Source: Pontimonas sp.
GTDB taxonomy: Bacteria > Actinomycetota > Actinomycetes > Actinomycetales > Microbacteriaceae
Direction: 5' to 3'
NCBI GenBank assembly: GCA_017852615.1
Contig: JAFMKX010000034.1
Location: 1-5,344, forward strand
DNA: 5,344 nt
Position 1 is the first letter of the stretch. Every line of letters starts with the position of its first letter. Below, piece by piece: positions 1 to 5,344 of the stretch. Below the pieces are notes generated by a model that saw nothing but the letters and a program-made list of their open reading frames with translations, was not told the DNA's origin and made no database searches. The position numbers were made by a program, and so were the translations under genes.

Positions 1-144
1 AGCAGGCTTCTTGTCCGCAGCAGCTTTAGCAGGTGCCTTCTTTGCTGCAGGCGCTGTGGCCGCAGCGGGCTTCTTAGCTGCTGCTTTCGCAGGAGCTTTC
101 TCAGCAGCAGGCTTCTTAGCGGCGGCGGCCTTTGCGGGTGCCTT
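1..144 (-). repeat. Low-complexity repeats encoding the S2 tail (KKPA / AKAAA units)
   Basis: The DNA encoding S2 residues about 270-317 is built of imperfect repeats around AAGAAGCCTGCTGC and AAAGCAGCAGCTAAG on the minus strand. KKPA occurs at residues 279-282, 293-296 and 314-317, with KKAP at 304-307 between the last two. The array runs out of the window. Such repeats can change length by slippage between strains. Confidence 0.7.
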
Positions 145-951
145 TGCGGCTGGTTCAGCAGCTGCTTCGGGGGCGGGGGCCTCCGTGCTGGCCTCGAGGA
201 GTTCGCGCTCCCATTCAGCCAAAGGCTCTACCGCAGAAACATTGCCTTCCGCTTCTGGCTTCTGGTGGCGCTCGATCAAACCTTCTGCCACAGCGTCAGC
301 GATCACCTTGGTGAGCAAGCCCACCGAGCGAATAGCGTCGTCGTTACCAGGAATGAGGTACTGGAAGTCATCGGGGTCTGCGTTGGAATCAAGAATTCCG
401 ACAACGGGAATACCCAACTTCTTTGCTTCGTCAATGGCGAGGTGCTCGCGCAGAGGGTCAATAACCCACATGGCACTCGGGGTTTTGGTCAACGAACGAA
501 TTCCACCCAAAGACTTCTGGAGCTTGGTGAGCTCACGCTTCTTCATCAGAAGCTCTTTCTTGGTGTAACCCTGGGTGGTGTCTTCGTAGTCGACTTCTTC
601 GAGTTCCTTCATGCGGCCCAAACGCTTGGACACGGTCTGGAAGTTGGTGAGCAATCCACCCAACCAACGCTCGTTGACATAGGGCTGGCCCACACGAGTG
701 GCCTGTTCGGCAATCGACTCCTGCGCCTGCTTCTTGGTGCCCACGAACAACACGGTGCCGCCGTTGGCGACGGTGTCCTTCACGAAGTCATAAGCCTTAT
801 CAATAAAGGCCAAAGACTGCTGCAAGTCAATGATGTGAATACCGCTGCGCTCGGTCAAGATGAAGCGCTTGACTTTAGGGTTCCAGCGGCGGGTTTGGTG
901 TCCGAAGTGAACACCACTGTCTAGTAATTGTCGTATGGTGACGGCAGCCAT
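1..951 (-). CDS. rpsB: 30S ribosomal protein S2 with Ala/Lys/Pro-rich C-terminal tail (partial, 3' end beyond window)
   Basis: S2 binds late on the back of the small ribosomal subunit between head and body. The reading frame is open from an ATG at 951 to the window edge, giving 317 codons with no stop. The body (residues about 1-228) is typical S2: VTIRQLLDSGVHFGHQTRRWNP near the N-terminus, GTVLFVGTKKQAQ (65-77), the NERWLGGLLTNF block (93-104), an internal coiled-coil helical hairpin rich in Lys/Glu (about 106-145), then DPLREHLAIDEAKKLGIPVV (165-184) and LDSNADPDDFQYLIPGNDDA (187-206). From about residue 256 the protein changes into a low-complexity tail: an acidic Ala/Glu/Pro part, then repeated KKPA/AKAAA units (about 270-317) that continue out of the window. 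The ATG is supported by AAAAGGAG seven bases upstream. tsf would be expected next, beyond the left edge, but cannot be seen. Confidence 0.97.
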   Translation of the reverse strand, partial: MAAVTIRQLLDSGVHFGHQTRRWNPKVKRFILTERSGIHIIDLQQSLAFIDKAYDFVKDTVANGGTVLFVGTKKQAQESIAEQATRVGQPYVNERWLGGLLTNFQTVSKRLGRMKELEEVDYEDTTQGYTKKELLMKKRELTKLQKSLGGIRSLTKTPSAMWVIDPLREHLAIDEAKKLGIPVVGILDSNADPDDFQYLIPGNDDAIRSVGLLTKVIADAVAEGLIERHQKPEAEGNVSAVEPLAEWERELLEASTEAPAPEAAAEPAAKAPAKAAAAKKPAAEKAPAKAAAKKPAAATAPAAKKAPAKAAADKKPA

Positions 952-958
952 TGCTGCA

Positions 959-966
959 CTCCTTTT
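959..966 (-). promoter_or_regulatory. Strong ribosome binding site of rpsB
   Basis: AAAAGGAG on the minus strand lies seven bases before the ATG at 951. It fixes the S2 start and is among the best Shine-Dalgarno matches in the window, as expected for an abundant ribosomal protein. Confidence 0.85.
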
Positions 967-982
967 GTTGTTCTCGGTTGTT

Positions 983-1001
983 CTCACGCCCGCGGCGTGA
1001 G
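983..1001 (-). promoter_or_regulatory. GC-rich hairpin in the rpsB leader
   Basis: CTCACGC and GCGTGAG form a perfect 7-bp stem with a 5-nt loop. The hairpin ends 16 bases before the rpsB Shine-Dalgarno. The A/C-rich stretch that follows (AACAACCGAGAACAACAAAA) is likely to be single-stranded. No U-run follows, so it does not look like an intrinsic terminator. It could be part of a leader for S2 autoregulation, which is known for rpsB in enterobacteria, or simply protect the 5' end. The role is inferred; the stem is seen directly. Confidence 0.45.
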
Positions 1002-1082
1002 CCTGGCGCCGGGGCCACCACCGCACCCACTTCATCCCGCACGAGAGTGAACTCACCTACGAGATGTCCTGAGACCGACGGG

Positions 1083-1112
1083 TGTGACCTTAGTCCGACA
1101 CGCGAAGTCACA
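1083..1112. repeat. Spaced inverted repeat TGTGAC-N18-GTCACA
   Basis: Two 6-bp arms (1083-1088 and 1107-1112) are exact inverted copies separated by 18 bases, about 130-160 bases upstream of the rpsB start. The spacing is long for a hairpin, and the arms could be a regulator site or chance. Only the symmetry is seen; no function is claimed. Confidence 0.25.
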
Positions 1113-1157
1113 GCATCTAAGACACTGCGCCCCACCAGCATAGCGCCCGCAGGCGGA

Positions 1158-1751
1158 TTATTCGACCCCGGAATGAGCGGAGGTCATCTCCGCCAGGTGC
1201 ACCGCGAGTGCTCGAAAAGCTTGGCCACGATGCGAAAGCTCGTCCTTAGCGGCGCTCTCGAGTTCGGCCGCAGTGTGGCTCATGCCCAAGGGGGTGAAGA
1301 TCGGGTCATACCCGAAACCGCCGCCTCCCGCGGGCTGCTGTGCAAGCGTTCCTTCCCAGGAGCGCTCCACCACCATCTCGCCGTGGGGTGAGACCAAGGC
1401 AGCAGCACACACAAACCGCGCGCTGCGAGCTACTTCACCCTTCATCTTGTCCAACACCAGCGCGGTGTTGTCGCTATCAATCCCCGTTCCGGCATAGCGG
1501 GCCGAATGAATCCCTGGCTCACCATTCAGGGCATCGACGACGAGCCCCGAATCATCCGCAATGGAGGCCACACCTGAGTCCGCGAAGGCAGCGCGTGCCT
1601 TAATCAGGGCATTCTCGCTAAAGCTCTGCCCATCTTCCTCGGGGCCCTCCCCTGTGGCGGGAAGCAGCACCAGGCCTGGAACCAGAGGAGCCAAGATTCT
1701 GGTGAGCTCTTCGAGCTTGTGGGTGTTTCTGGTTCCCACGACGAATTCCAT
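1158..1751 (-). CDS. rdgB: XTP/dITP pyrophosphatase (non-canonical purine NTP diphosphatase, RdgB/HAM1 family)
   Basis: This cytosolic house-cleaning enzyme hydrolyses dITP, dXTP and their ribo forms to the monophosphate and PPi, keeping deaminated purines out of DNA and RNA. The 197-residue length is normal for the family. Motifs seen: N-terminal nucleotide-binding VVGTRNTHKLEEL (4-16), GQSFSENALIKARAA (41-55), the catalytic/metal region IADDSGLVVDALNGEPG with HSARYAG (64-88), the base-recognition loop GGGFGYDPIF (143-152), and SHRGQAFRAL (173-182). The ATG at 1751 puts the first beta strand right at the N-terminus, as in the family. The gene starts 8 nt after the rph TAG stop and has no clear Shine-Dalgarno, so it is probably translated by coupling to rph. 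The rph-rdgB pairing is a common actinobacterial arrangement. Confidence 0.96.
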   Translation of the reverse strand: MEFVVGTRNTHKLEELTRILAPLVPGLVLLPATGEGPEEDGQSFSENALIKARAAFADSGVASIADDSGLVVDALNGEPGIHSARYAGTGIDSDNTALVLDKMKGEVARSARFVCAAALVSPHGEMVVERSWEGTLAQQPAGGGGFGYDPIFTPLGMSHTAAELESAAKDELSHRGQAFRALAVHLAEMTSAHSGVE

Positions 1752-1759
1752 AGGAAAAA

Positions 1760-2488
1760 CTAGGCCCCAGCCAGCGCATCGCGCTGAATAGTGGAGAGTT
1801 CAGCGCAGCCAGCGAGTGCCAGATCCAGCAGGCTATCAAGCTCGGCTCGGTCAAAGGGAGCGCCCTCTGCGGTTCCTTGAACCTCGACAAAGGCACCGCT
1901 GCCGGTGACCACGACGTTCATATCGGTTTCCGCGGCAACATCTTCGACATAGGCCAAGTCCAGCAGAGGGGTCTGCTCCACAATCCCGACGCTAATCGCC
2001 GCGATCGAATCCTTCAGCGCCACCGTGTGTGCGGAGATGTGGCCGGCGTCCTTGGCCCAGGAAAGAGAATCTACCAGGGCCACATAGGCGCCGGTAATGG
2101 CCGCTGTTCTCGTGCCACCATCGGCTTGTAACACGTCGCAGTCGATCACGATGGTGTTCTCGCCCAGGGCCGATAAATCGATAATGCCGCGCAGGCTTCG
2201 TCCAATCAGCCGGGAAATCTCATGGGTTCGACCTCCGAGCTTGCCTTTGACCGATTCGCGATCCATGCGTGAATTCGTGGAACGAGGAATCATGCCGTAT
2301 TCGGCGGTAACCCACCCTGTTCCCTGACCTTTGAGCCACCGAGGCACCCCCGGCGTGAAGGAGGCCGTGCACAGAACTTTGGTATCGCCAAAGCTAATCA
2401 GCGCGCTTCCCTCCGCCTGAGAGCTCCATCCGCGCTCGATAGTGACTGGTCGTAGTTGGTTGGCCAGCCTGCCATCGGCGCGATTCAT
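1760..2488 (-). CDS. rph: Ribonuclease PH (phosphate-dependent tRNA 3'-end exoribonuclease)
   Basis: RNase PH trims the 3' trailer of tRNA precursors by phosphorolysis, releasing nucleoside diphosphates, and forms a ring-shaped hexamer. The 242-residue length is normal. Motifs seen: the N-terminal R-x-DGR-like NRADGRLANQLRPV (2-15), SALISFGDTKVLCTAS (28-43), the EYGMIPRSTNSR block (63-74), GRTHEISRLIGRSLR (86-100) with the RNA/phosphate-binding arginines, the phosphate-binding QADGGTRTAAITGA (121-134), and the acidic active-site strand DLAYVEDVAAETDMNVV (177-193). The ATG at 2488 overlaps the murD2 stop in an ATGA arrangement. AAGGAG lies five bases upstream, inside the end of murD2, so rph is translationally linked to it but also has its own ribosome site. 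Confidence 0.97.
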   Translation of the reverse strand: MNRADGRLANQLRPVTIERGWSSQAEGSALISFGDTKVLCTASFTPGVPRWLKGQGTGWVTAEYGMIPRSTNSRMDRESVKGKLGGRTHEISRLIGRSLRGIIDLSALGENTIVIDCDVLQADGGTRTAAITGAYVALVDSLSWAKDAGHISAHTVALKDSIAAISVGIVEQTPLLDLAYVEDVAAETDMNVVVTGSGAFVEVQGTAEGAPFDRAELDSLLDLALAGCAELSTIQRDALAGA

Positions 2489-3957
2489 GGGTTCTCCTTG
2501 GGGGTTGTGGATTCAATAGCGTGTCGAAAATCATCTGCCCGGGCTTGATAGTCCTGATACTGACCAAAACTGGGTGCACCGGGAGAAAGCAACACAATAT
2601 CCCCTGCCGCGGCATATTTCCTGGCTAGCGTGATAGCCAAGCCCATCGACTCCGCCACTTCGGTGTGGACCACCGAGCCCTCGGGGGCACTATCCAGAGC
2701 CTGGCGAAAGAGTTCCACCAACGTCGCACCATTACCGGGAAGACCCAGGATATGTGCCGGGCGCGATCGCAGCACCTGATCGACCAACACCGAGTAATCC
2801 ACGCCTCGATCCGTTCCCCCGACCAGCCACACCATATTTGGCGAGTTCAAGGAGTGCAGGGCAGCTGCGGCCGCGTGAGGGTTTGTGGCCAGTGAATCAT
2901 TGACAAAAACGATTCCTGAGGGGTCGTGAATCTTTTCCAATCGATTCGGCAATGGCCTAAAACTGGCCAGCGATGAGGCGATCACGCTCTCATCCAGTAA
3001 TCCCGTAGCGGCAGCACCGGCCAGCGCGAGGGCCATATTGAGATGGTTATGTGTTCCCACCACCGAGCTCTCCCCGGTGTGAAAAAGACGCTCATCTCCG
3101 CGCATAATCCAGGAGTGGTGGCCCTCTGACTCCAGATGCCATTGCTGACCATGCCCCACCCAGGTGAGCTCACGATGTGGATACCGCCGGGTGATTTCCG
3201 CTCGCAAGATCGGATCATCGCTCGCTGCGATGACCACTCTCGGGCCGTGTTCGAGGATGGACAATTTATCTGCGTAATACGCCTCCACGGAGCCGTGCCA
3301 ATCCAAATGCTCCGGAAAAAGCGCGGTCAAGACCACCACATCCGGTGAGGTAGCCAGGTAGTGGCACTGATAGCTAGAGAATTCAACGACGTGGTAGTGC
3401 GCAGGCTCCAGACCCTGCAGGGGAATACCCATATTGCCGCCCAGGGATACCTCAACCCCTGAATCGCTCAGCAGGTGATGCACCAGGGTGCTGGTGGTCG
3501 ACTTTCCCTTCGAGCCTGTCACGCCCAGCAGAGTAGAACGGTGATCTGCCACAAACAGTGCGCTACCGGAGGTGACGCTCACCCCAAGGCTGTGGATAAA
3601 GGCATAGAGCTCGCTCGTGGCCGGAATACCTGGTGACATCACGGCAATCTCTACTCCGGCCAAGAGCTCTCTGAGCTGGTCTTGGGCCGCCTCGTCCCCC
3701 GGTAGTGCCAGTAAGTGAAGAGGTGCCGCATCTCCAAAAGTGTCCCGCCAGCGTGTGGTGTGGGCGCTTTCTGTGGTGTCGAGCCCGAGCACGACACTGG
3801 GCTTTGCCCGAGAGAGCAAACGCTGTGCCATCGCGAGACCCTCGCGAGCGACCCCCACGACCAGGACGGTGCGTGAGTCAAGGTCTGCCAGATGCAGGAC
3901 TGGGTTAGGCAAGGACCTGACCCAGGGTGTGATATCCGCCGGGCATAGCGAGTTCAC
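2485..3957 (-). CDS. murD2: MurD2-type Mur ligase: UDP-N-acetylmuramoyl-L-alanine--L-glutamate ligase
   Basis: Three-domain cytosolic Mur ligase (490 aa from the GTG start) that uses ATP to add glutamate to UDP-MurNAc-L-Ala. Numbered from the GTG: Rossmann-like UDP domain beginning RTVLVVGVAREG (29-40); P-loop GVTGSKGKSTT (145-155), where common MurD has TG-T-N-GKST; GNMGIP (174-179); EFSSYQ (192-197); PEHLDWHGSVEAYYADK (215-231), whose last Lys matches the carbamylated lysine; HNHLNMALA (303-311); FRPLPNRLE (333-341); NDSLATNP (353-360), where MurD has NDSKATN; GGTDRG (380-385); and SPGAPSFGQYQDY (458-470). The altered glutamate pocket and the adjoining murL support MurD2 (L-Glu) over classical MurD (D-Glu). 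Specificity is inferred, not shown. The start is uncertain: GTG 3957 has no good Shine-Dalgarno and overlaps murL by 53 nt. TTG 3912 would overlap by 8 nt and put the first beta strand nearer the N-terminus. Confidence 0.85.
   Translation of the reverse strand: MNSLCPADITPWVRSLPNPVLHLADLDSRTVLVVGVAREGLAMAQRLLSRAKPSVVLGLDTTESAHTTRWRDTFGDAAPLHLLALPGDEAAQDQLRELLAGVEIAVMSPGIPATSELYAFIHSLGVSVTSGSALFVADHRSTLLGVTGSKGKSTTSTLVHHLLSDSGVEVSLGGNMGIPLQGLEPAHYHVVEFSSYQCHYLATSPDVVVLTALFPEHLDWHGSVEAYYADKLSILEHGPRVVIAASDDPILRAEITRRYPHRELTWVGHGQQWHLESEGHHSWIMRGDERLFHTGESSVVGTHNHLNMALALAGAAATGLLDESVIASSLASFRPLPNRLEKIHDPSGIVFVNDSLATNPHAAAAALHSLNSPNMVWLVGGTDRGVDYSVLVDQVLRSRPAHILGLPGNGATLVELFRQALDSAPEGSVVHTEVAESMGLAITLARKYAAAGDIVLLSPGAPSFGQYQDYQARADDFRHAIESTTPKENP
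2494..2499 (-). promoter_or_regulatory. Ribosome binding site of rph inside the 3' end of murD2
   Basis: AAGGAG on the minus strand lies five bases before the rph ATG and within the last codons of murD2. It supports the start at 2488 and the 4-base gene overlap. Confidence 0.8.
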
Positions 3958-5266
3958 TCTCTCGGTGACCGAGCACCTGCACTTCTAATTCGGGATGGGG
4001 AACCAGTAATTCCGGGATCTCAGCGACCAATGCCTTGACCACAGCGGCGTTTTTCCATTCCCCCGCCGTTGCGACCCAGTGCAAGGCAAGCATCGATTCT
4101 GCTTGCTCCCCGACACATTCGAAGGGGCGGTGCTCGTGCAAGCCCAGAAGCGCTCGGTAGCCCTCGAGCTGGCTGGGGTTATCCAGCAAGTTATCGGCAA
4201 ACATACGGGTGAGGGAGGTCGCGGGGATAAAGGGGCTCAAAATCAAGAAGATGAAACGACACTTGTCACAATCACCACACCACCGAGCATCCTCCACACC
4301 ACGCCTAAAGGCTCTATTGCAGCTGGTGATCACGGGGTGGTATTCGCTCAGTGCTGCGAAGTAACGAGCAATCTGTATCTCGCTATAGGGCCGAAGCAAC
4401 GAGAAATAGGACCCTGCGGATAGACCCGCTTGCGGGCCCAACATGTCCTGAAGAAGCTCTTCGGCCACTTCGGATTTAGACCACTGATGGTTGACCGGCA
4501 TATCCCCCCACCACAGGGTGGGCTCGGATGCGGAGGCTTCCAGCGACATCACCACGGGGCCTAGGCCAATAATGCGGGCCTGAACCAGGGCAATCAGCGA
4601 ATTCATAGCGGTGACAGGAACATGGCCATTGAGAGCTCCCGCTTCGTTGAGCTCCATAATGCGAGTATCGAGCTCTCTCGTGGCGGCCAAGACCGGGTGG
4701 CCCTTGATGCGACCCACGCGATACATAATTTTGTTCGGGTTGACCCCAAATTGCACGGGGTGCATCCGTGCCGCCGCGAGAAGTTCCACACTGACTACAG
4801 AATCTTTTCCTCCGCCAATGGGAACCAAAGGGTCTCCCGAGGGAGTCAGGTGATCCTCTGCGGGCCACGCAGGCGCCACCCCCGCAGTGAGGACGATCTC
4901 AGGGTGAAGCGGTTCGGGTAATTCGTTTCGATACGCAAATTCGGCCATGCCGTGCGTAATCAGCTCGCCCAGGTAGTCCACACCAGCCTGGGTCATGCCC
5001 TCGAGTTCAATCACATAGCGAGAGGGCGCAGCCGCTTTGAAATAACTCAGCCCTAACGCGGCCCCCAAGATGACGATCAGACCTCGAACCCGGGGCCAAT
5101 CCACCTCATGGCTTGCGCGCACCGGAGTGAAGGAAATCGATTCAGAAAAATGCTCTGTGGAGTCCTCGCCGACGAGGGAATACTCGAAGCGGACACTGAA
5201 ATCGTGGGCGTTGAGGGTGGCGCTAAGGAAGCGAAACTCGGTGTAAACACTGGGCTCAAACACCAT
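3905..5266 (-). CDS. murL: UDP-N-acetyl-alpha-D-muramoyl-L-alanyl-L-glutamate epimerase (MurL)
   Basis: MurL inverts the terminal L-Glu of UDP-MurNAc-L-Ala-L-Glu to D-Glu in an ATP- and Mg-dependent reaction, so no free D-Glu is needed for peptidoglycan. The 453-residue protein shows the family features: LGLSYFKAAAP (71-81), FAYRNELPEPLHPE (110-123), the PP-loop PIGGGKDSVVSVELL (149-163), ELNEAGALNGHVPVTAMNS (205-223), VNHQWSKSE (258-266), SLLRPYSEIQIARYFA (289-304), a Cys cluster with C316, C330, C333 and C336 in TSCNRAF and RWCGDCDKCRFIFL, then NLLDNP (359-364) and RPFECVGEQAES (380-391). The ATG at 5266 is chosen over a TTG at 5311 because AAGGGAGGAAG precedes it and the extra 15 residues look unlike the family. 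It appears to be the first gene of the operon, with murD2 overlapping its end. Automatic annotation may call it hypothetical or a PP-loop protein. Confidence 0.92.
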   Translation of the reverse strand: MVFEPSVYTEFRFLSATLNAHDFSVRFEYSLVGEDSTEHFSESISFTPVRASHEVDWPRVRGLIVILGAALGLSYFKAAAPSRYVIELEGMTQAGVDYLGELITHGMAEFAYRNELPEPLHPEIVLTAGVAPAWPAEDHLTPSGDPLVPIGGGKDSVVSVELLAAARMHPVQFGVNPNKIMYRVGRIKGHPVLAATRELDTRIMELNEAGALNGHVPVTAMNSLIALVQARIIGLGPVVMSLEASASEPTLWWGDMPVNHQWSKSEVAEELLQDMLGPQAGLSAGSYFSLLRPYSEIQIARYFAALSEYHPVITSCNRAFRRGVEDARWCGDCDKCRFIFLILSPFIPATSLTRMFADNLLDNPSQLEGYRALLGLHEHRPFECVGEQAESMLALHWVATAGEWKNAAVVKALVAEIPELLVPHPELEVQVLGHRESELAMPGGYHTLGQVLA

Positions 5267-5277
5267 GTTCGACGCTT

Positions 5278-5282
5278 CCTCC
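5278..5282 (-). promoter_or_regulatory. Ribosome binding site that decides the murL start
   Basis: GGAGG, within the longer AAGGGAGGAAG (5275-5285) on the minus strand, lies 11 bases before the ATG at 5266. It falls inside the reading frame of the longer TTG-started version, which argues for the shorter protein. Confidence 0.75.
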
Positions 5283-5291
5283 CTTCTGGTG

Positions 5292-5306
5292 AGCACGTAG
5301 CGTGCT
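5292..5306 (-). promoter_or_regulatory. Small hairpin in the murL leader
   Basis: AGCACG and CGTGCT form a perfect 6-bp stem around a 3-nt loop, six bases upstream of the purine-rich Shine-Dalgarno region. It lies between the candidate promoter and the ribosome site and could affect translation, but such short stems also arise by chance. Confidence 0.3.
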
Positions 5307-5325
5307 AGCAATCGACCTACTTCCC

Positions 5326-5331
5326 ATCATA
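5326..5331 (-). promoter_or_regulatory. Candidate -10 box (TATGAT) for the murL-murD2-rph-rdgB operon
   Basis: TATGAT on the minus strand matches five of six bases of the TATAAT consensus and would start transcription near 5319, about 50 bases before the murL ATG. The -35 element would lie just outside the window, so it cannot be checked here. Confidence 0.4.
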
Positions 5332-5344
5332 GACGCGCCACCCC

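Larger units (their letters stand above)
952..1157 (-). other. Intergenic region between rdgB and rpsB
   Basis: This is the only real gap in the window (206 nt). It must hold any separate rpsB promoter, but I found no convincing -35/-10 pair. It contains the 983-1001 hairpin and a spaced inverted repeat, TGTGAC (1083-1088) and GTCACA (1107-1112), with 18 bases between the arms. Just after the rdgB stop there is a short 4-bp stem (1144-1147 with 1152-1155) without a T-run, too weak to call a terminator. The small open frames crossing the gap have no ribosome binding site and unlikely compositions. Confidence 0.5.

Noticed and set aside
11..568. Long plus-strand open frame, very Ala/Phe/Gly-rich
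   Set aside because: It is the antisense of the repetitive S2 tail and body; its composition mirrors the AKKPA repeats, and the minus strand is clearly rpsB.
265..924. 219-codon plus-strand open frame opposite rpsB
   Set aside because: The minus strand carries a full, motif-rich S2 in this stretch; the plus frame has no recognisable domain.
875..1141. Minus-strand 88-codon open frame covering the rpsB leader
   Set aside because: It runs into rpsB in another frame, has no Shine-Dalgarno, and has an Arg/Ser/Pro-rich composition typical of non-coding GC-rich DNA.
1143..1156. Possible terminator after rdgB
   Set aside because: The stem is only about four base pairs and no T-run follows on the minus strand.
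951..1391. Plus-strand 146-codon open frame across the rdgB-rpsB gap
   Set aside because: It overlaps rdgB antisense, lacks a ribosome site and shows no protein family features.
2485..3957. Classical MurD (D-glutamate-adding) annotation
   Set aside because: The fold is right, but the adjoining murL and the changed NDSKATN, GG-D-KG and C-terminal motifs favour the MurD2 type. It is kept as an alternative pending a genome-wide search.
4476..4868. 130-codon minus-strand open frame inside murL
   Set aside because: It is an out-of-frame shadow of the MurL core; its Arg/Gly/Ser-rich sequence matches no family, while the murL frame carries the conserved motifs.
5267..5311. TTG-initiated longer form of murL (15 extra residues)
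   Set aside because: The Shine-Dalgarno for the ATG at 5266 lies inside this extension, and the extra residues are basic and unlike the family N-terminus.

Overview
This 5.3-kb window reads as chromosomal DNA of a GC-rich actinobacterium. The gene order and the style of the S2 tail suggest a Microbacteriaceae-like, compact genome; that assignment is an inference from the proteins and was not tested by any search. All five recognisable genes lie on the minus strand, so transcription runs from the right edge (5344) to the left edge (1). No RNA gene, mobile element, CRISPR array or tRNA was seen.

Layout in transcription order: a possible -10 box and short leader (5267-5331); murL, an ATP-dependent UDP-MurNAc-L-Ala-L-Glu epimerase (3905-5266); murD2, a divergent Mur ligase of the UDP-MurNAc-L-Ala--L-Glu ligase type (2485-3957, overlapping the end of murL); rph, RNase PH (1760-2488, ATGA overlap with murD2); rdgB, the XTP/dITP pyrophosphatase (1158-1751, 8 nt after rph). 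These four are packed with overlaps or near-zero gaps and look like one operon. After a 206-nt gap holding a GC-rich hairpin comes rpsB, ribosomal protein S2 (1-951). It is cut by the window edge inside an unusual Ala/Lys/Pro-rich C-terminal tail.

The notable system is murL-murD2. Most bacteria make free D-glutamate (glutamate racemase MurI or a D-amino acid transaminase) and MurD attaches it to UDP-MurNAc-L-Ala. In the MurD2/MurL route, first worked out in Xanthomonas oryzae, MurD2 attaches L-Glu and MurL then inverts the terminal residue to D-Glu on the nucleotide precursor. Here the pair sits just upstream of rph-rdgB, the place where many actinobacteria (for example Mycobacterium tuberculosis, with one gene in between) carry murI. 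This suggests that the racemase was replaced at its own locus by a non-homologous two-enzyme route. Automatic annotation would probably call murD2 plain 'MurD' and murL 'hypothetical protein', hiding the switch.
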